From Cyrtodaria siliqua (lineage: Eukaryota; Mollusca; Bivalvia; Adapedonta; Hiatellidae), in contig JAWPHD010001802.1 in NCBI GenBank assembly GCA_037043455.1, positions 62,001-126,000 of the forward strand: a stretch of DNA of 64,000 nucleotides, in the 5' to 3' direction. Under the pieces are notes generated by a model. It was not told the origin of the DNA and made no database searches. It saw only the letters and a list, made by a program, of their open reading frames with translations. Position 1 is the first letter of the stretch. Each line of letters begins with the position of its first letter. Positions 57,401-64,000 of this stretch are shown here, one piece after another. Position numbers and translations under genes: made by a program.

Positions 57401-59484
57401 GAGGAGCTGCACTGGAGGGTGAAGAGCTGTACTGGAGGGTGAGGAGCTGCAATGGATTGAGAGGAGCTGCACTGGAGGGTGAGGAGCTGCACTGGAGGGA
57501 GAGGAGCTGCACTGGAGGGAGAGGAGCTGCACTGGAGGGAGAGGAGCTGTACTGGAAGGAGGGGAGCTGTACTGGAGGCTGAGGAGCTGCACTGGAGGGT
57601 GAGAAGCTGCACTTGAGATTTGGATTAGAGGAGAGGAGATGTCCTGGAGGGGAGAAGCTGTATTGGATGGAGAGGAGCTGCACTAGAGGGGGAGATGAGC
57701 TGCACTGGAGGCTGAGGAGCTGCACTGGAGGGGGAGTAGATGCACTGGAGTGGGAGGTGCTGCACTGGAGGATGAGGATCTGCACTGCCAAGGGATTTGT
57801 ACTAGAGGGGAAGGAGCTGTCCCGCAGGGGAGAAGCTGAATTGGATGGAAAGGAGCTGGACTGGAGGGGTGGAGCTGACCTGGAGGGCAAAAGCTTTACT
57901 GGTGGGGAGAAGCTGTCCTTGAGGGGGAGGAGCTGTACTGGATCGGGAGGAGCTGTACCTGCCCTGGCCTTAAAATGTAGTACTGATGTAGAGGTGGATT
58001 GAATACTGTTGCATTGCGGGGTTGAGGCAGATCTGGTAATAATGTGAGAGCTTGTGGCTGTAATGGAGAAAGGATCTAATACAAGGGTCACAAGGTCCCT
58101 TACCTGAGGAAGGCATCTGTCCTGGCTGTAACTGTTGTATTGGAGGGGGAGGGGGTGGAGCTGTAGATGATGATGGGGCGGGAGGCTGTAATGGAGGTGG
58201 GGCATCTGCAAACAGTTGATGAGGTCTGTCCGTGAGAGATAGAGGATTTTTGGCAGCTATCAATCTCTCTGAAAAAGAAATGTTTCTGAGTAACAGCAAT
58301 TGTGAAGGAAATAATTGTTTCTGTTTTTTTATGGGTTTTAAAAAGTATAAGTATATATCTTACAAGCGCTTTATCTGTACACAAAAAGGTACATATTTAC
58401 CATAAAGTGACCCCCGACTAATATGTGCACTCAGTCTGTAAAACATTTGTTGTGTCAGGGGTTTTACACGCATCTATACCTAGACGGGCTTGATTATAAA
58501 ATTAAACTTTTTGAGGAACCAGGGTTCGACACTTTTATAAAGAGGAAGCCTGCAGGACATCCTGCCTTTGAAAACTGGTGGTCCTTCTCATGTACAGCTA
58601 TACTTAGCGAAACATTACAATAAAATAAAACACATATATACATAGTGTTGTTCTGGGATCAATGTTTACATTATATTATGAACAATTTATATGCCTTATA
58701 ATTGTTTTGTAGTGCTGCTAGATCCTTTGCAAGACGCTTTAGGTTTGAAGTTTTTTAGCTTTGTCTTTTGTTATTTGGGTAGCAGAGAGATGTTTTTGAG
58801 AATTTTCCACACTTTTAAAGAACGCGAAAATCCGTTACACAAAGTCAATCATGCGAATGCTTGACACTCCTATATGTACAATCATGCTAGATCTACATAA
58901 GATGGATACACATCATGCATATTTTTAATGTCCGTAATTTAAAATAGCAGGCCCAACGGGCCATCAATCTTTAGGAAAGTGGTGGTCCTTCCGAAAATCA
59001 GGTGGCTTCGGGCCAGCGGACCTGCGTTAGTGTCGAACCCTGAGAACTGGACAGAAATTTAGTCGTCTTTTATAATCAGCCTTCAATATAATATTATCAA
59101 AGGGAACCAAACATACATAAAACAACAATTCATTTAACAAGAGATGTCCATTGTAGAATATCGCTAGTTTATCGCAATACTAGACTGTGTAGAATATCGG
59201 GACACAACAGGGTACTAGTTATCACAATATTAGACTGGCTTTCGTCCAAATGATTATAAAACATTAGCAACCCGAGCCAGTTTAACTGTCATGCATACTC
59301 TACCTGCTGCAGAGCCGTGCCTTTCTCCTTTCGAGTCCTTTCTGAATGCATATGAGATACTTATGGGTCTATTGCACAAATATTGTCCATTCATGGCTTC
59401 TATTGATGCGTCTGCCGCCTCAAAACTGGCGAAGTTTATAAAAGCATATCCCTTAGAGTTGCCCGTGTCTGGGTCACGCATAAT
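42327..59484 (-). CDS. SF3B4: SF3B4, splicing factor 3b subunit 4 (3' six exons); join of 59304-59484, 58104-58268, 55307-55450, 52530-52640, 43122-43301, 42327-42496 on the minus strand
   Basis: SF3B4 (SF3b49/SAP49) is a nuclear RNA-binding subunit of SF3b in the U2 snRNP. In the known complex it contacts pre-mRNA near the branch site and binds SF3B2. The visible 951 bases give 316 residues plus stop. They cover RRM2 from [12 protein letters not shown], with the RNP1 motif KGYAFINF and the family sequence [16 protein letters not shown], then [20 protein letters not shown] and [13 protein letters not shown], then a Pro/Gly/Met-rich tail ending QGYDGGYDY. The N-terminal RRM1 and the start of RRM2 (about 130 residues in the family) must lie beyond 64000. 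Every junction is GT-AG and phase-consistent. Introns run from 0.6 to 9.2 kb and are full of satellites and transposons, yet the coding exons are intact. The neighbouring gene converges from the + strand. Confidence 0.97.
42755..42885. repeat. Inverted repeat, ~37-bp arms, in SF3B4 last intron
   Basis: CATTATTGAATTTATTAAAC at about 42770 is matched inverted by TTTAATAAATTCAGTAATGA at about 42853, with GCAAAA / TTTTGCC at the inner ends. It looks like a small MITE or foldback. Confidence 0.75.
43122..43301 (-). CDS. SF3B4: SF3B4 exon: Gly/Gln and proline-rich block 4
   Basis: The acceptor is TATATCAACAG|GTATGCC and the donor CATTTG|GTGAGA; length 180. It encodes [39 protein letters not shown] and [22 protein letters not shown]. 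It is 9.2 kb downstream of the previous exon, across two satellite arrays. Confidence 0.93.
43500..44268. other. SF3B4 intron, AT-rich, nothing identified
   Basis: Contains a short G/T homopolymer stretch near 43855-43880 (GGGGGGGCGCCC, then a T run). No exon or known repeat. Confidence 0.4.
44271..44404. mobile_element. MITE-like inverted repeat, ~41-bp arms
   Basis: ATTTGTTGGTTTGTCGTGAA TATAGGATTTA on the left is matched inverted and without interruption by TAAATCCTATATTCACGACA AACCAACAAAT on the right (44363-44395). Outer ends are TAAATAGA / TCTATTTA. The loop is about 50 bp. Confidence 0.85.
44605..46541. repeat. Satellite, 28-bp unit, ~69 copies (left block)
   Basis: The unit is GACTTGAGTGTATTTCAAGG GACACAAT. 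It carries an internal imperfect palindrome CTTGA-N7-TCAAG. Diagnostic variants recur at fixed distances: GGGAATCGATG at 45105 and 45777 (672 bases, 24 units); TAGTTTAAGGG at 45487/45543 and 46187/46243 (700 bases, 25 units). This indicates duplication of a ~0.7-kb higher-order block. It lies in the 9.2-kb SF3B4 intron. Confidence 0.95.
46542..47412. mobile_element. Inverted-repeat DNA transposon (non-autonomous), 871 bp, 6-bp target duplication, inserted in the satellite
   Basis: The ends are CAGTCTGCGAAATTA and TAATTTCGCAGACTG, flanked on both sides by ACACAA (46536-46541 and 47413-47418). The uninterrupted satellite has ACACAA once at this place, so it is a true 6-bp target duplication. 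GGTTGTCC/GGTTGCCC and complements are clustered near both ends, and a perfect 30-bp palindrome lies at 47311-47340. There is a 12-bp tandem (AATTTATTCAG) near 46728-46768. The only frame of note is a 39-residue acidic one (46764-46883, minus). The family is undetermined; a 6-bp duplication is not typical of hAT (8 bp) or Tc1/mariner (TA). Confidence 0.92.
46764..46883 (-). other. Short acidic open frame inside the 871-bp element (39 residues)
   Basis: It reads [20 protein letters not shown], then [19 protein letters not shown], and stops. Acidic Asp/Ser-rich N-termini occur in several DDE transposases, so this may be the remnant of a first coding segment. It is equally possible that it is chance, because the TCATCATC repeat creates the Asp run. 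Confidence 0.3.
47413..47840. repeat. Satellite, 28-bp unit, ~15 copies (right block)
   Basis: This is the same 28-bp unit as 44605-46541, continuing after the transposon insertion. It ends at GGGACACAAGG|TCTTC. Confidence 0.94.
48140..50365. repeat. Satellite, 32-bp unit, ~69 copies
   Basis: The unit is GATGATTAAAGGATGTGCCA AAAGGAGTCAAA, with variants GG for GA, TGGC for TGCC, and AATTAG or GGGG for GGAG. Higher-order duplication is visible: GATTAAAGGAGATGGTTAAA recurs at 48420 and 48880 (460 bases), and the AAACGGGG variant near 49613 and 49996 (383 bases). There are local deletions near 48340 and 50235. Same SF3B4 intron as the 28-bp satellite. Confidence 0.94.
50366..51220. other. SF3B4 intron, nothing identified
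   Basis: AT-rich. No exon or shared repeat recognised. Confidence 0.4.
51222..52366 (-). mobile_element. Helentron-like non-autonomous element with tandem repeats, copy 3
   Basis: Begins AACAAGAGGTCAATGACCTT and ends GCACCACGGCATAAGCTCTG, then CTGATCTCTTATCAGTAGAGC TAAAAA. The interior repeats GTAGTCGCTACAAGTTTT and AAGATGGCCGCTGGC in reverse-strand units of ~320 bp. Both termini are present, so this is a complete copy. It lies in the SF3B4 intron, in the sense orientation of the gene. Confidence 0.85.
52530..52640 (-). CDS. SF3B4: SF3B4 exon: proline-rich block 3
   Basis: The acceptor is AATGTTTGCAG|GTCCAATG and the donor AGACCCG|GTAAGTG; length 111. It encodes [38 protein letters not shown]. 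Confidence 0.93.
52962..53448. mobile_element. Tc1/mariner-like MITE, ~487 bp (family T, copy 2)
   Basis: The ends TACACTCAAGTGATATGAAA and (inverted) TTTCATATCACTTGAGTGTA sit in a (TA)n microsatellite. The inverted repeats run ~60 bases through ACGCAACACGGGAATTTCCG and CTATATATTGTAT. The body matches copy 1 (36293-36747) throughout, although the outermost ~15 bases differ. Confidence 0.85.
53888..55260. mobile_element. hAT-like inverted-repeat element interrupted by a nested insertion
   Basis: The ends CAGGGATTTTTCT and AGAAAAATCTGTG are inverted, flanked by CCAGC on both sides (53883-53887 and 55261-55265). The subterminal CCCAATTC motifs recur near 53933 and 55210. The centre is occupied by the separate element at 54008-55047, so the host element is only about 330 bases long without it. 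Confidence 0.68.
54008..55047 (+). mobile_element. Helentron-like element with perfect terminal hairpin (nested)
   Basis: Starts AACAAGAAATATCACTGTAA; ends with GGACGGACGGACC, then the perfect palindrome GCCCCGAAAA-C-TTTTCGGGGC at 55021-55041 and CATAAAAA. About six units of ~150 bp lie between (CACTTGTGCCAAGTTATTT, AAAATCC(G/C)(T/C), GACACATCGTCTTGTTATGG, TGTGACCTTGACCTTTGAG). The same family occurs at 16437-16836 on the opposite strand. Confidence 0.8.
55307..55450 (-). CDS. SF3B4: SF3B4 exon: proline-rich block 2
   Basis: The acceptor is TTTGTGTTTCAG|GTTTACC and the donor TCATCAG|GTATGT; length 144. It encodes [39 protein letters not shown] and [10 protein letters not shown]. It starts with Gly split across the junction, like every following exon. 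Confidence 0.93.
55500..55990. other. SF3B4 intron, nothing identified
   Basis: AT-rich sequence with no recognisable feature between the exon at 55307-55450 and the minisatellite. Confidence 0.4.
55993..57960. repeat. Minisatellite, 20-bp unit, ~98 copies, G-rich on + strand
   Basis: The unit is GAGGAGCTGCACTGGAGGGT, with variants GTACTGG, GGGAG and AATGGATGG. Three units make 60 bases, so minus-strand frames read a 20-residue Pro/Ser/Gln period for hundreds of codons; these are by-products of the repeat. The right end (57613-57960) is more diverged. The array lies wholly in the SF3B4 intron, its right edge about 150 bases from the exon at 58104-58268. Confidence 0.95.
58104..58268 (-). CDS. 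SF3B4: SF3B4 exon: post-RRM segment and first proline-rich block
   Basis: The acceptor is CTTTTTCAG|AGAGATTG and the donor CCTCAG|GTAAGG; length 165. It encodes [26 protein letters not shown], then [20 protein letters not shown] and PSSG. The [15 protein letters not shown] segment is a family hallmark. Confidence 0.96.
58300..59303. other. SF3B4 intron, nothing identified
   Basis: No exon or strong repeat was recognised. TTTTATAGGAACCATTCTTT-type short duplications occur only near the exon at 59304. Confidence 0.4.
59304..59484 (-). CDS. SF3B4: SF3B4 exon: RRM2 (partial domain)
   Basis: The acceptor is TTGTATTGCAG|ATTATG and the donor GCAGCAG|GTAGAG. It starts in phase 0 with IMRDPDTG and ends one base into the Glu codon of SAAE. 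It contains RNP1 KGYAFINF and the C-terminal beta strand and tail of RRM2, near-identical to the animal SF3B4 family as I know it. Confidence 0.97.
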
Positions 59485-59647
59485 CTGCAATACAAATTAT
59501 ATCTATAGGAACCATTCTTTATAGGAACCATTCTTTGTACAAATCATATATTACAGTGTAAAGCATGAGAAACAAATACATGTATATCACATTTCATGGT
59601 TTCTTTCCAACATACTTTTTCACTGAGGTAGGATTTAGATATACATT

Positions 59648-61955
59648 TCATAACAAGAGGTCAATGACCTTCAAGCTCTGCTGCCAGGTTCTGATAGCTA
59701 GATCAGCATTCCTGTGAAGTTTCATGAAAATCTGATAAGTAGTTTCAGAGCAGTCGTTACAAGTTTTTATATATATCTCTATGTAAACAAAGATGGCCAC
59801 TCAGGCAACCATGTTTAATGTCGAATCAAAATGTTCAACACCAATATCAGGTCATGCTGATCATTTTAAAAAAAGTCCCATATCAATATCACTTATAGTT
59901 TTCAAGAAGTAGTCGCTACAAATTAGTTTTTTAAAAATCTATTTTAGCCATGGTGGCCATCTTGAACTTCTGGCCGACCTGAAATTTTGTTAGGATCAAC
60001 TACACTTCTAACACTTCTGTTAAGCTCCAAGAAAATCCTTCAAGTGTTTTGAGAGGAGTAGTCACTACAAGTATTTACTGTATAACTCTATGTAAACAAA
60101 GATGGTCGCTGGCAGCCATGTTTAATGTCGTTTCAAAATGATTTTCGACAAGGACCAACACCATGTCATGCAGATAATTTTAGAAAAAGTCTCATATCAA
60201 TATCACTTCCAGTTTTCAAGAAGTAGTTGCTACAAACTGCCTTTTAAAAATCTATTTTTAGCTGTGGCAGCCATAGTGAATTTCCGGCCAACCTGAAATT
60301 TTGCTAGGATCAACTAGACACCAAGAGCAACATTTCTGTGAAGTTTCATGAAATCCGTCAAGTAGTTTCAGAGGAGTAGTCGCTTCAAGTTTTTACTACA
60401 TATCTCTATGTAAACCAAGATGGTCGCTGGCAGCCATGTTCAATATCGAACATCATGTCATGCTGATCATTTTAGAAAACGTCCCATATCAATATCACTT
60501 ATAGTTTTCAAGAAGTAGTCTTTACAAACTTGTTTTTTAAAAATCTATTTTTAGTTCTGGCCGACCTGACATTTTGCTAGGATCAACTAGACATCAAGAG
60601 CAACATTCCTTTGAAGTTTCATGAAAATCCTTCAAGTAGTTTCAGAGGAGTAATCACTACAAGTTTTTACTATATAACTCTGTAAAAAAAGACGGCCACT
60701 GACAGCCATGTTTAATGTTGAATCAAAACGATTTTCAACAAGAACCAAAATCATGTCATGCTAATCATTTTAGAAAAAGTCCCATATCAATATCACTTAT
60801 AGTTTTCAGAAAGAAGTCGCTACAAATTTGGCCTGAAATGTTGCTAGGAAAAACTAAACATCAAGAGCAACATTCCTGTGAAGTTTCATGTAAATCCATT
60901 AAGTAGTTTCAGAGGAGTAATCACTACAAGTTTTCATTATATAACTCTATTGAAACAAAGATGGCTGCTGGCGGCCATCTTTAATGTCGAATTGAAATAA
61001 TTTTTGACAAGGATCAACATCATGTCATGCTGATCATTTTAGAAAAAGTCCACATATCAATATCACTTATAGTTTTCAAGCAGTAGTAGCTACAAACTCG
61101 TTTTTAAAAAATCTATTTTTAGCTGTGGCGGCCATCTTGAATTTCCGGTGGATCACAAATTTTGCTAGGATCAATAAGACATCAAGAGCAACATTGCTGT
61201 TAAGTTTCATGAAAATCTGTCAAGTTGTTTCAGAGGAGTAGTCGCTACAAGTTTTTACTATATAACTCTATTACTAACAAAGATGGCTGCTGGCGGCCAT
61301 GTTTGACATCAAATCGAAATGAATCTTGGTTGGGACCAAGTACATGTCGCACCAGTCATTTCGGTAAAATTCCGATTCAATATCACTTGGGTTTTGAGAA
61401 GAAGTGCCGCAAAGTCGCATTTTTTTTTTAAAATCTATTTTTATCAGTGGCGGCCATCTTGAATTACCTATCAACTTGATTTTTGCTAGGATCAACTAGA
61501 AATCAAGAGCAACATTCCTTTCAAGTTTCATGAAATTCCATCAAGTAGTTTCAGAGGAGTAGTCTCCACAAATTTTTCCTATATAACTCTATGTAAACAA
61601 AGATGGCTGCTGGCGGCCACGTTTGACATCCAATCAAAATGAACTTCGGTTAGGACCAACTACAGGTCATGCCAGTCATTTACGTAAAGCTTCCAAATCA
61701 ATACCAATTACGGTTTTCGAGAAGTAGTCGTCACAAAATCACATTTTTAAAATATATTTTAGCCGTGGCGGCCATCTTGAATTTCCAGCCGACCTGAATT
61801 TTTGCTAGGATAAACTAGACATCAAGAGCAACATTCCTGTGAAGTTTTATGAAAATCCATCACGAAGTTTCAAAGTAGTCGCCACAAGTTTTTCCTATAT
61901 AACTCTATTGCTAACAAAGATGGTTGCTGGCGGCCATGTTTGACATCAAATCGAA
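59648..61955 (-). mobile_element. Helentron-like tandem-repeat element, copy 4 (longest, one end truncated)
   Basis: Begins AACAAGAGGTCAATGACCTT and runs through about 14 half-units of ~160 bp (GTAGTTTCAGAGGAGTAGTC, AACAAAGATGGCTGCTGGCG GCCATG, CTAGGATCAACTAGACATCAAG). The AGCTCAACTGATCAG end is absent: the array breaks off at CATCAAATCGAAATATATGA, next to the 62-bp satellite. Units near the right end are more diverged. Confidence 0.85.
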
Positions 61956-61959
61956 ATAT

Positions 61960-62885
61960 ATGATAGACAAGTACGGTGGTATGTTTACTGCAGATTAGTA
62001 CACACAGCCCTAGTGGGTAACATGATGGACAAGTACAGTGTGTGTGTACTGCAGATAAGAACCACACAGCCCTAGAGGGTAACATGATGGACAAGTACCA
62101 TGTGTGTGTACTGCAGATTAGTACCACACATCCCTAGTGGGTAACATGATGGACAAGTACCATGCGTGTGTACTGCAGATTAGTACCACACAGCCCTAGA
62201 GGGTAACATGATGGACAAATACCATGTGGGTGTACTGCAGATTAGTACCACACAGCCCTAGTGGGTAACATGATGGACAAGTACTGCATGATTAGTACCA
62301 CACATCCCTAGAGGGTAACATGATGGACAAGTACCGCATGTGTGTACTGCAGATTAGTACCACACAGCCCTAGAGGGTCACATGATGGACAAGTACCGCG
62401 CGTGTGTATTGCAGATTAGTACCACACAGCCCTAGAGGGTAACATGATGGACAAGTACCGCGTGTGTGTATTGCATTTTTAGTACCACACAGCCCTAGAG
62501 GGTAACATGATGGACAAGTACCGTGTGTGTGTATTGCATATTAGTACCACACAGCCCTAGAGGGTAACATGATGGACAAGTTCTGCATGTGTGTATTACA
62601 GATTAGTACCACACAGCCCTAGTGGGTAACATGATGGACAAGTACCATAGTGTGTGTATTGCATATTAGTACCACACAGCCCTAGAGGGTAACATGATGG
62701 ACAAGTTCTGCATGTGTGTATTGCAGATTAGTACCACACAGCCTTAGTGGGTAACATGATGGACAAGTACCGTGGTGTGTGTATTGCAGATTAGTACCAC
62801 ACAGCCTTAGTGGGTAACATGATGGACAAGTACCGTGGTGTGTGTATTGCAGATTAGTACCACAAAGCCTTAGTGGGTAACATCA
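61960..62885. repeat. Satellite, ~62-bp unit, about 15 copies
   Basis: The unit is AACATGATGGACAAGTACCR, then TGTGTGTGTACTGCAGATTA and GTACCACACAGCCCTAGAGG GT. Variants TAGTGGG/TAGAGGG and ACTGCAG/ATTGCAT alternate. A shortened unit lies near 62285. Confidence 0.93.
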
Positions 62886-62892
62886 GTTTTTA

Positions 62893-63000
62893 AACAAGAG
62901 GCCCATGAGGCTTTAAGGTGATTACCTGAGTGTTACCCTGAAGGTATGAACCTGGGTTTGACAAGAAATGTGACATACGGACAGTGTGTGTGTAGTTTGA
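62893..63000 (+). mobile_element. Fragment with AACAAGAGGCCC terminus
   Basis: TTTTTAAACAAGAGGCCCAT GAGGC follows the 62-bp array directly. It resembles the AACAAGAGGCCCAAGAGGGCC terminus at 18700-18722 (minus strand). Only the end is recognisable. Confidence 0.5.
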
Positions 63001-63526
63001 AGGTTTAGAGTCCGTCCGCCAACTAACACGTCAAGGTAACCCTGACGCGATGGGCACAATAGAGTCTGGACTTTTCTAGATGAGTATGTAGGTTGATCTG
63101 GTGCTGCTGTGTAGTGTAGTCGCTTCTCTTGTAGGTATGTAATGTTGTGTCGCTGCTGCTCTATGTAGTTTCGCTGTGGCGGTGAGGTGGGGATCTGGAC
63201 GACGTCTAGGTGGTGCTGTCTACGCTACTCGACGAACCCCTTGAGGGCCTCACCAGCCGACTGCAACCTGCGTCCCCGGTGGCTATAGCAACTATCGTAA
63301 TATAGTTCTATGCTCTACAGGCATGCAGGTTGTTGATTCCTTCGCTCTGTGTACACCGCCAGGCTTCCCCACGTAGCCGTGTAGTTGTTCCTGGCGCTGT
63401 TCCACGCTGGCGGGACGAAGGAAACATCTTCACTCTCGGTCAGTCAGCAATCATTCCGTTTAGTACTGCGTCATATAACCTCTCGGCTATACTACAAGTA
63501 CACTGGATCCGCAGCCCACTACCTGT
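63001..63526. other. GC-richer block, unidentified
   Basis: Sequence such as GTCGCTGCTGCTCTATGTAG, GAACCCCTTGAGGGCCTCAC and CACGCTGGCGGGACGAAGGA is clearly richer in G+C than its surroundings. It could be a long terminal repeat or 5' untranslated part of a retroelement, or the edge of a promoter/CpG region. No frame or motif lets me decide. Confidence 0.4.
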
Positions 63527-63625
63527 GGTCTATGTGGGTGCTGGTCTATGTGGGTGCTGGTCTATGTGGGTGCTGGTCCTATGTGGGTGCTGGTCTATGT
63601 GGGTGCTGGTCTATGTGGGTACTTG
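63527..63625. repeat. Minisatellite, 16-bp unit, 6 copies
   Basis: GGTCTATGTGGGTGCT is repeated about six times, one copy with an extra C (GGTCCTATG). Confidence 0.92.
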
Positions 63626-64000
63626 ATTGCTGACAGTGCCCACTCGGCGCCGTGCACGCGATGAAGATAACAGGTGGGACGTGACAGACGTGACAGTTCA
63701 ATCACTAACATTTTATACTACCTGGTCTTCGACATCGGGGACATAAAAACACAAACTTGATACAGCCCAAACCAATGGAACATTTATACGATATTTCACT
63801 AGAATGGAATAAATTATTGTGATTTTAAACTTTATTAAGTTTGATCCAGTTTTAGCGCTTGTGGTTATGTTGGATGAGAGATGGGCACGAACAACAAAAA
63901 TCTAAAAGGGGCAATCCCAAGTACATGCAACATGTGAGAGTTCTATGCCTTGTAGTTTCAGAAAAAATATTTTTAACGTTTTCCCCTCTACTGGTGAGGG
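63626..64000. other. Non-coding right edge, nothing identified
   Basis: No SF3B4 RRM1 exon was found up to the end of the window. Confidence 0.4.

Noticed and set aside
55950..58211. Very long minus-strand open frames (up to 524 codons) rich in Pro, Ser and Gln
   Set aside because: They are produced by a 20-bp minisatellite in which three units equal 60 bases, so all frames on that strand stay open. The true SF3B4 frame, if read through the exon end at 58104, meets a stop near 57970 before reaching the array.

Overview
The window reads as a eukaryotic nuclear genome fragment, most probably from a bivalve mollusc. Short coding exons with clean GT-AG junctions sit in long AT-rich introns, and there are no bacterial operons. 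The interspersed repeats (tRNA-derived SINEs, many terminal-inverted-repeat MITEs, and elements that begin or end in AACAAGARR and carry internal tandem repeats with a terminal hairpin) are of the kind known from bivalves. The taxon is an inference from repeat style and protein similarity; no marker gene in the window proves it.

Two protein-coding genes are supported, and they converge. On the + strand, 8392-26412 holds the 3' part of a gene for an acidic, coiled-coil, Ser/Pro-rich protein that I do not recognise. On the - strand, 59484 down to 42327 holds the 3' six exons of SF3B4 (SF3b49/SAP49), an RNA-binding subunit of the U2 snRNP SF3b complex: most of RRM2, the conserved segment after it, and the Pro/Gly/Met-rich tail to the stop codon. 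RRM1 and the start codon lie beyond the right edge. All five SF3B4 introns are phase 1 and every internal exon is a multiple of three.

Most of the rest is repetitive. By region: 1-8391 holds SINE and MITE copies, two Helentron-like tandem-repeat elements (1079-2678 and 5735-6898) and a 39-bp minisatellite; 8392-26412 is the + strand gene, whose introns hold minisatellites of 49, 24-31, 34 and about 38 bp plus several DNA-transposon derivatives; 26413-42326 is about 16 kb of intergenic DNA with SINEs and MITEs; 42327-59484 is SF3B4, whose introns hold a 28-bp satellite split by a transposon, a 32-bp satellite, nested transposons and a 20-bp minisatellite; 59650-64000 is a long reverse-strand Helentron-like array, a 62-bp satellite and a GC-richer block I could not identify.

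The strongest structural observations are: an 871-bp inverted-repeat transposon inserted in the 28-bp satellite with a clean 6-bp target duplication and a perfect 30-bp internal palindrome; a filled and empty site pair for one Helentron-like element; nuclear-receptor-like and YY1-like motifs carried by the repeat families; a 20-bp minisatellite resembling the neighbouring SF3B4 coding exon; and triplicated 3' splice-site sequence before the last exon of the + strand gene. No rRNA, functional tRNA, CRISPR array or viral gene was found.
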